Source: Alphaproteobacteria bacterium (lineage in GTDB: Bacteria > Pseudomonadota > Alphaproteobacteria > Sphingomonadales > Sphingomonadaceae). Taken from it: a stretch of 9,581 bases of DNA. The stretch covers positions 1 through 9,581 of the forward strand of contig JAHJSJ010000167.1 of NCBI GenBank assembly GCA_018830415.1. The letters run 5' to 3'. A model generated the notes under the pieces. The model ran no database searches. It had not been told where the DNA came from and saw nothing but the letters and a program-made list of their open reading frames with translations. This document shows positions 5,859 to 9,581 of the stretch, one piece after another (positions within the stretch are counted from its first letter, which is position 1; the number at the start of each line of letters is the position of its first letter). A program made the position numbers and the translations under genes.

Positions 5859-6931
5859 CGCAACACCTTCTTCAACCACGCGTCCATCACCGGGGTGGCG
5901 GGATAATCCGGCTCGCCCAGCTTGCGGTTGATCTCAGCATGGCCGCGCAGCCCGGTGCCGGGAAAGCTGCCGATTTCCACCCTCGTTCCGGCGCGTTTCA
6001 ATGCCGCGGCGAGCGCGTTTGCCTGCGCCACGCCATCATCGCGCTGGACGTGCAGCAGCAGAAAATCGGGCGCATTGGGCGCGGCGGCGTGGAGGGTGGG
6101 GGACAAGGCCTGCTGGCGCGCCACATCAGTGCCGAACGCCTGTTCATAGGTGCGCCCCATAAACCGCCCGGCCTGCGCCATCTGCGCCGGCACGTCATAG
6201 GCGGCGCCGTCATTCGGCATCACCCCGTCAATATCGGCAAAGGACAGGTCGGCGGCGCGCAGATAGCGTTCGTCCGTCCCCACCAGCGCCGCCAGATGTG
6301 CGCCCGCGCTGTGCCCGGTGATTACCACCCGGCTGCGGTCGATCCCCAGCGTCTCCGCCCGCGCCAGCAGATGCGCGATCGCCTGCGCGACATCGCTTGC
6401 CTGTTGTTCCACAGTCGCAGCGGGCACCAGCCGGTAATTGATCGAGGCAAAGGCATAGCCCTGTTCCAGCATATGCCCCGGCAGTGAGCGGCTGCCCGCA
6501 TTGTCCTTCGACCCGCGCTTCCACCCGCCGCCGTGAACGAACAGCACCAGCGGCGCGGATTTGGCACCTTCCGGCACCCACAGATCGAGCGCCTGCAACG
6601 GATCGCTGCCATAGGAAAGCGTTTGCGGGGCCGGAGCGTTGATCGGCGCTAAGACGCCGCCGCCGCGCCGCGCCGCACCATCACGCCCGCCGCGCACCTG
6701 CATCCGTTCGCGCAAGGCGGTGCGGCAGGTTTCCGACAATTCACCCGCCTTTTCACGCAGGCAGGTGCGCATTTGCGCCCGATCACGCTGCCCGTTCTGC
6801 GCGCACAGCGCGGCTATTTCCTGACGGCAGTCGGCAGGCAGACGTGCGCCCCCGCGTGGATGGGCAAGGATCGGGGCCGCCAGCACAGCGGCGGCGGCAA
6901 CGGCTATCATGGCTTTGGCGGCAGTGTTCAT
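5855..6931 (-). CDS. Secreted alpha/beta hydrolase with N-terminal four-cysteine module
   Basis: The 358-residue product starts with a signal peptide (hydrophobic about 6-22, likely cut after ILA at 23), so it should be periplasmic or exported. Residues 33-75 carry C35, C43, C57 and C69 in a spacing like the cysteine-rich GLG1 repeat seen in small bacterial secreted proteins. A Gly/Arg-rich linker (about 78-100) leads to an esterase domain of the hormone-sensitive-lipase/BD-FAE kind: oxyanion motif HGGGW (133-137), nucleophile elbow GHSAG (S208), probable acid D298 or D299, and H331 in GHAEINRKLG. The substrate is unknown; a small ester is the usual guess. The start at 6931 has TGAGGAA 5 bases upstream. 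The gene is convergent with hisZ, sharing 4 bases at the ends, and divergent from purA, splitting an otherwise co-directional block. Confidence 0.88.
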   Translation of the reverse strand: MNTAAKAMIAVAAAAVLAAPILAHPRGGARLPADCRQEIAALCAQNGQRDRAQMRTCLREKAGELSETCRTALRERMQVRGGRDGAARRGGGVLAPINAPAPQTLSYGSDPLQALDLWVPEGAKSAPLVLFVHGGGWKRGSKDNAGSRSLPGHMLEQGYAFASINYRLVPAATVEQQASDVAQAIAHLLARAETLGIDRSRVVITGHSAGAHLAALVGTDERYLRAADLSFADIDGVMPNDGAAYDVPAQMAQAGRFMGRTYEQAFGTDVARQQALSPTLHAAAPNAPDFLLLHVQRDDGVAQANALAAALKRAGTRVEIGSFPGTGLRGHAEINRKLGEPDYPATPVMDAWLKKVLR

Positions 6932-6983
6932 CGCAGTTCCTCACAGGTGGCTTATGTGCTCCCAACGGCGCAACCGCCATAAC

Positions 6984-7017
6984 CCTTCGCGATCGGCCTT
7001 CGCGATTGGCCTTCGCG
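6984..7017. repeat. Short tandem repeat, 13-base unit, 2.6 copies
   Basis: CCTTCGCGATCGG (6984-6996), CCTTCGCGATTGG (6997-7009) and a partial CCTTCGCG (7010-7017) follow each other directly. They lie in the divergent gap between the hydrolase and purA starts, 53 bases upstream of the hydrolase start. They may be replication slippage or a small operator-like array; nothing else supports a regulatory role. Confidence 0.7.
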
Positions 7018-7020
7018 CAC

Positions 7021-7049
7021 TTGCCCTGCCACGCCCAACCGCCTAGTGC
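7021..7049 (+). promoter_or_regulatory. Candidate promoter of purA
   Basis: TTGCCC (7021-7026), a 17-base spacer and TAGTGC (7044-7049) resemble the serC promoter candidate, with CTTG at the -35 and CTAGNGC at the -10. Initiation near 7056 would give a leader of about 44 bases. purA needs its own promoter, because hisZ is cut off from it by the opposing hydrolase gene. Confidence 0.35.
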
Positions 7050-7099
7050 CCGCGCGGCCATGCGCCACCAACCAGACCGCCACCAGCCAAAGGATAGAA

Positions 7100-8389
7100 A
7101 TGGCCAACGTCACCGTGATCGGCGCCCAGTGGGGCGATGAAGGCAAAGGCAAGATCGTCGACTGGCTCGCCAGCCGCGCCGACGTGGTCGTGCGCTTTCA
7201 GGGCGGGCACAATGCCGGGCATACGCTGGTGATCGACGGGACGACCTATAAACTCAGCCTGCTGCCATCGGGGATCGTGTCGGGCACGCTGTCGGTGATC
7301 GGCAATGGCGTGGTGCTCGATCCGTGGGCGCTGCGCGATGAGGTGAAGAAGCTCGAAGGTCAGGGCATCGCCATTACTGACGAGAACCTGGCGGTGGCGG
7401 ACAATTGCCCGCTGATCCTGCCGCTGCACCGCGATCTTGATGGCCTTCGCGAAACCGCGGCGGGCAAGGGCAAGATCGGCACCACCGGGCGCGGGATCGG
7501 CCCGGCGTATGAGGACAAGGTTGGCAGGCGCGCGATCCGGGTGTGCGATCTGGCGCATCTCGACAGTCTTGATCCGCAGCTTGATCGCCTCTGCGCGCAC
7601 CATGATGCGCTGCGCGCGGGCTTTGGTCAGCCCCCGGTTGATCGCGCCGCACTGCTTGAGGAACTGCGCGAGATTGCGCCGTTTGTGCTGCGCTTTGCCC
7701 AACCGGTGTGGAAACGGTTGAAAAAGGTGCGCCGCGCGGGCGCGAAAATCCTGTTTGAAGGCGCGCAGGGCGTGCTGCTCGATGTCGATCACGGCACCTA
7801 TCCGTTTGTCACATCGTCCAACACCGTCAGCGGCACGGCGGCGAGTGGCAGCGGGCTTGGCCCCAATTCGACCGGCTATGTGCTGGGGATCGTCAAAGCC
7901 TACACCACCCGCGTCGGTTCCGGCCCGTTCCCCACCGAGCTTGAGGACGACATCGGCCAGCGGCTGGGCGAACGCGGCCACGAATTCGGCACGGTTACGG
8001 GGCGCAAACGGCGCGTGGGCTGGTTTGATGCGGTGCTGGTGCGCCAATCCTGCGCGATCAGCGGCGTGACCGGCATCGCGCTGACCAAGATCGACGTGCT
8101 CGACGGGCTTGACCGGGTGGCGATCTGCACCGGATACCGCCTGCGCGGGAAGGTCTATGATTACCTGCCCAGCCACGCCGCCGATCAGGCCGAATGCGAG
8201 CCGATTTACGAGGATATGCCCGGCTGGAGCGAAAGCACGGCGGGCGCGCGCAGCTATGCCGATCTTCCGGCCAACGCGATCAAATATATCCAGCGGATTC
8301 AGGAATTGATCGAATGCCCGGTGGCGCTGGTATCAACCTCGCCCGAACGTGACGACACGATCCTGATGCGGGATCCGTTTGTCGACTAG
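7100..8389 (+). CDS. purA: Adenylosuccinate synthetase PurA
   Basis: PurA uses GTP to join IMP and aspartate, giving adenylosuccinate, the committed step to AMP in the cytosol. The 429-residue length fits the bacterial family (about 430). The P-loop-like QWGDEGKGK is at 10-18 with catalytic D13. H41 sits in GGHNAGHT, at the number known from the E. coli enzyme. GTTGRGIGPAYEDK (127-140) is the IMP-binding signature, and EGAQGVLLDVDHGTYPFVT spans 220-238. RKRRVGWFDA, near 301, closes the nucleotide site. ATG 7100 was chosen over in-frame ATG 7046 because AAAGGA (7089-7094) precedes it and homology starts at its second codon. In related genomes purA often follows hisZ; here the reverse-strand hydrolase lies between. 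Confidence 0.97.
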   Translation: MANVTVIGAQWGDEGKGKIVDWLASRADVVVRFQGGHNAGHTLVIDGTTYKLSLLPSGIVSGTLSVIGNGVVLDPWALRDEVKKLEGQGIAITDENLAVADNCPLILPLHRDLDGLRETAAGKGKIGTTGRGIGPAYEDKVGRRAIRVCDLAHLDSLDPQLDRLCAHHDALRAGFGQPPVDRAALLEELREIAPFVLRFAQPVWKRLKKVRRAGAKILFEGAQGVLLDVDHGTYPFVTSSNTVSGTAASGSGLGPNSTGYVLGIVKAYTTRVGSGPFPTELEDDIGQRLGERGHEFGTVTGRKRRVGWFDAVLVRQSCAISGVTGIALTKIDVLDGLDRVAICTGYRLRGKVYDYLPSHAADQAECEPIYEDMPGWSESTAGARSYADLPANAIKYIQRIQELIECPVALVSTSPERDDTILMRDPFVD

Positions 8390-8414
8390 GCCGTTTGCGG
8401 ATTGAACCTTCTTG

Positions 8415-8506
8415 GCTCCCCTCCCCAGCGGGGAGGGGCCGGGGGTGGGGGCTCTGCCAGTCGTTATGTCGAACCCCCATCCCAACCCTTCCCCAAGGGG
8501 AAGGGC
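8415..8506. repeat. Bipartite inverted repeat downstream of purA
   Basis: The left unit has CCCCTCCCC (8418-8426) pairing with GGGGAGGGG (8430-8438) and then a G-rich tail to about 8452. The right unit has CCCTTCCC (8486-8493) pairing with GGGAAGGG (8498-8505), preceded by the matching C-rich stretch 8474-8488. The right unit reversed aligns with the left one, so this is an opposed pair of a family different from the elements at 2946-3027 and 4662-4731. The left stem begins 29 bases after the purA stop and could also help end its transcript, though no T-run follows. Confidence 0.75.
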
Positions 8507-8527
8507 AAGAAAGGATTGATCGAATGA

Positions 8528-8552
8528 GGCAGGCAGGGTTATCCTGCCTGCC
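8528..8552 (+). promoter_or_regulatory. Perfect 10-bp hairpin directly before the transpeptidase-like start codon
   Basis: GGCAGGCAGG (8528-8537) pairs exactly with CCTGCCTGCC (8543-8552) around loop GTTAT. The stem ends at the base before ATG 8553, and the only Shine-Dalgarno-like purines (CAGGG) lie inside its left arm and loop. It may restrain translation or stabilise the mRNA; its position is clear but its function is inferred. Confidence 0.6.
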
Positions 8553-9098
8553 ATGTTGCGCCTTGCTTACCTTGTTGTTGCTGCGTTGTCCGCATTTGCC
8601 CTTGCGGCGCCGATGTCGGCTGAACCGCCTGCGCAAATGGTGCGTGAAACGGGGCGGATTGTGCCGCAGCGCACGGCTACCACCATCGATTACCTGCTGG
8701 TCGACAAATCCGAACGGCTGATGATCGGCTATGCCGGGGGCCAGCCGGTCAAGGTCTGGCGCGGCCTCCAATTCGGCGGTCAGCCGCAGGGGCACAAGCA
8801 ATTCGAAGGCGACGAACGCACGCCCGAAGGCCGCTATGTAATCGAAACGCGTAATCCCGGCAGCGCCTTTCACCTCAGCCTCAAAATATCATACCCCGCG
8901 CCCGCTGACCGCGCCTTTGCGCAGGCCTATGGCCGATCGCCCGGCGGCGAAATCTTCCTCCACGGGCAGCCTAACGCGCTGCCGATGGGCCGGATGCCGG
9001 GCGATTGGACCAATGGCTGCATCGCGTTCTCCAATGCCGAGATCGAGGAGCTGTGGCGGATCGTGCCCGATGGCACGGTGATCGAGATCAGGCCCTGA
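8553..9098 (+). CDS. Exported L,D-transpeptidase (YkuD-fold) family protein, YafK-like
   Basis: The 181-residue product has a signal peptide (hydrophobic 4-20, AxA-type site near 23), so it acts in the periplasm on peptidoglycan. DERTPEGRYVIE (88-99) is the family's TPEG stretch. H137 in FLHGQP and C156 in TNGCIAFSN form the catalytic His/Cys core. Canonical cross-linking enzymes have SHGCxR after the His; here the motif is TNGCIA without the arginine, as in the YafK group. E. coli YafK (LdtF/DpaA) is reported to detach Braun lipoprotein from peptidoglycan rather than form cross-links. Whether this one cross-links, anchors or cleaves is open. ATG 8553 is the only start that keeps the signal peptide; an in-frame TGA lies at 8517. 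It is convergent with the DUF6768 gene, 16 bases away. Confidence 0.9.
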   Translation: MLRLAYLVVAALSAFALAAPMSAEPPAQMVRETGRIVPQRTATTIDYLLVDKSERLMIGYAGGQPVKVWRGLQFGGQPQGHKQFEGDERTPEGRYVIETRNPGSAFHLSLKISYPAPADRAFAQAYGRSPGGEIFLHGQPNALPMGRMPGDWTNGCIAFSNAEIEELWRIVPDGTVIEIRP

Positions 9099-9114
9099 CC
9101 TCAACCGCACCCGC

Positions 9115-9489
9115 TCAGCCGTTCTTTTCGTTCAGCATCGCGACCTGCACCTGCAACCGCTTCACTTCGCGCAGCACGGTCAGCATATTCACCCGCTCAA
9201 ACATCCATTGCTTCAAAAAGCCTTGCATCGTGATCAGGGCGAGCGAACTCAGCCCCCAGCCAAGGATGGCATCGGTGCCTTCGGCGGTCACTGCGCGATA
9301 GATGCAATAGGCAAGCCCCAGACCGATGGCGATGGCAAACACAAAGCCCAGCTTTGCCCAGCCGCCCAGCGGCCCCTGCCAGCTGTCGCCGATTTGCTGA
9401 AACATCCCGCGATCGGAATCGAGGCTGGCGAGGAAGGCGTGATCGTCGGCATCAAGCGCGGCGGCAATCCGTTGGTCATTGCTGTTCAT
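9115..9489 (-). CDS. DUF6768-like two-pass membrane protein, possible anti-sigma partner
   Basis: The 124-residue product has an acidic N-terminal part (MNSNDQRIAAALDADD, 1-16), two membrane segments at about 46-66 and 74-92, and a C-terminal amphipathic helix with LREVKRLQVQVAML (106-119). This layout matches my recollection of DUF6768, a family commonly found just after a sigma-factor gene. It overlaps the upstream sigma gene by ATGA, which implies translational coupling, and has AAGGAG (9502-9497) with a 7-base spacer. A role as membrane anchor or anti-sigma factor of that sigma is inferred from position only. It lacks the zinc-binding HxxxCxxC motif of ZAS anti-sigma factors. The N-terminus has no signal peptide, so both ends probably face the cytoplasm. 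Confidence 0.8.
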   Translation of the reverse strand: MNSNDQRIAAALDADDHAFLASLDSDRGMFQQIGDSWQGPLGGWAKLGFVFAIAIGLGLAYCIYRAVTAEGTDAILGWGLSSLALITMQGFLKQWMFERVNMLTVLREVKRLQVQVAMLNEKNG

Positions 9490-9581
9490 AGTGGTTCTCC
9501 TTGGGTGGGTTCGGGATAAGTGTCGCCCAGCGCTGCTTTCAATTTGCGGCGGGCGTGAAACAGGCGGCTTTTGGCGGTGCC
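9486..9581 (-). CDS. Sigma-70 family (ECF-type) RNA polymerase sigma factor, C-terminal end only
   Basis: The last 31 codons are visible, read in from the right window edge to TGA at 9488-9486. GTAKSRLFHARRKLKAAL is the recognition helix and following helix of region 4.2, which binds the -35 element; the usual form is GTVKSRLxRAR. After it comes a short tail rich in P and E. The stop overlaps the DUF6768 start, so the two form an operon. The full length and ECF group cannot be told from this piece. Confidence 0.85.
   Translation of the reverse strand, partial: GTAKSRLFHARRKLKAALGDTYPEPTQGEPL

Noticed and set aside
7046..7099. N-terminal extension of PurA from ATG 7046
   Set aside because: PurA homology begins at the codon after ATG 7100, which has AAAGGA upstream; the extension overlaps the -10 candidate.
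7043..8176. 377-codon minus-strand frame opposite purA
   Set aside because: Antisense shadow of purA with the same biased composition and no recognisable domain.
8395..8721. 108-codon plus-strand frame beginning in the repeat after purA
   Set aside because: It translates the GC-rich repeat (peptides like SPAGRGRGWG) and then runs out of frame through the transpeptidase-like gene.

Overview
The window is GC-rich chromosomal DNA from an alphaproteobacterium, most likely a member of the Sphingomonadales (Sphingomonas/Erythrobacter-like). This is inferred from the alphaproteobacterial form of SerC, the serC-serA-hisZ-purA order, a short stand-alone HisZ, a sigma factor/DUF6768 pair, and GC-rich bipartite inverted repeats in the intergenic gaps. 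No species can be named from the sequence alone.

Layout. Positions 1-932 (minus) hold the first 310 codons of a GT4-type glycosyltransferase cut by the window edge. Positions 933-1107 hold two strong hairpins and no gene. Positions 1108-1449 (minus) encode a small, unrecognised multi-pass membrane protein. A 305-base divergent gap (1450-1754) holds a candidate promoter for each direction and a structured serC leader whose last hairpin hides the Shine-Dalgarno. The plus-strand block is serC (1755-2933), serA (3048-4643), hisZ (4743-5858) and purA (7100-8389). A secreted alpha/beta hydrolase with an N-terminal four-cysteine module lies on the minus strand between hisZ and purA (5855-6931) and overlaps the end of hisZ by 4 bases. 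After purA come a YafK-like L,D-transpeptidase-fold protein (8553-9098, plus), then a DUF6768 membrane protein (9115-9489, minus) whose start overlaps the end of a sigma-70-family factor (9486-9581, minus, cut by the right edge).

How the genes work together. SerA oxidises 3-phosphoglycerate and SerC transaminates the product to O-phosphoserine, so serC-serA supply two of the three steps of serine synthesis. HisZ is the regulatory partner of short-form HisG at the first step of histidine synthesis. PurA commits IMP to AMP. The set is a biosynthetic housekeeping block. Sigma factor plus DUF6768 looks like a two-gene regulatory unit.

I see no CRISPR array, insertion sequence, tRNA, rRNA, integrase or phage gene. 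The less ordinary signals are the serC leader RNA, inverted repeat pairs in three of the intergenic gaps, the cysteine-module/hydrolase fusion, a hairpin abutting the transpeptidase start codon, and the sigma/DUF6768 couple. I do not see a convincing undescribed multi-gene system.
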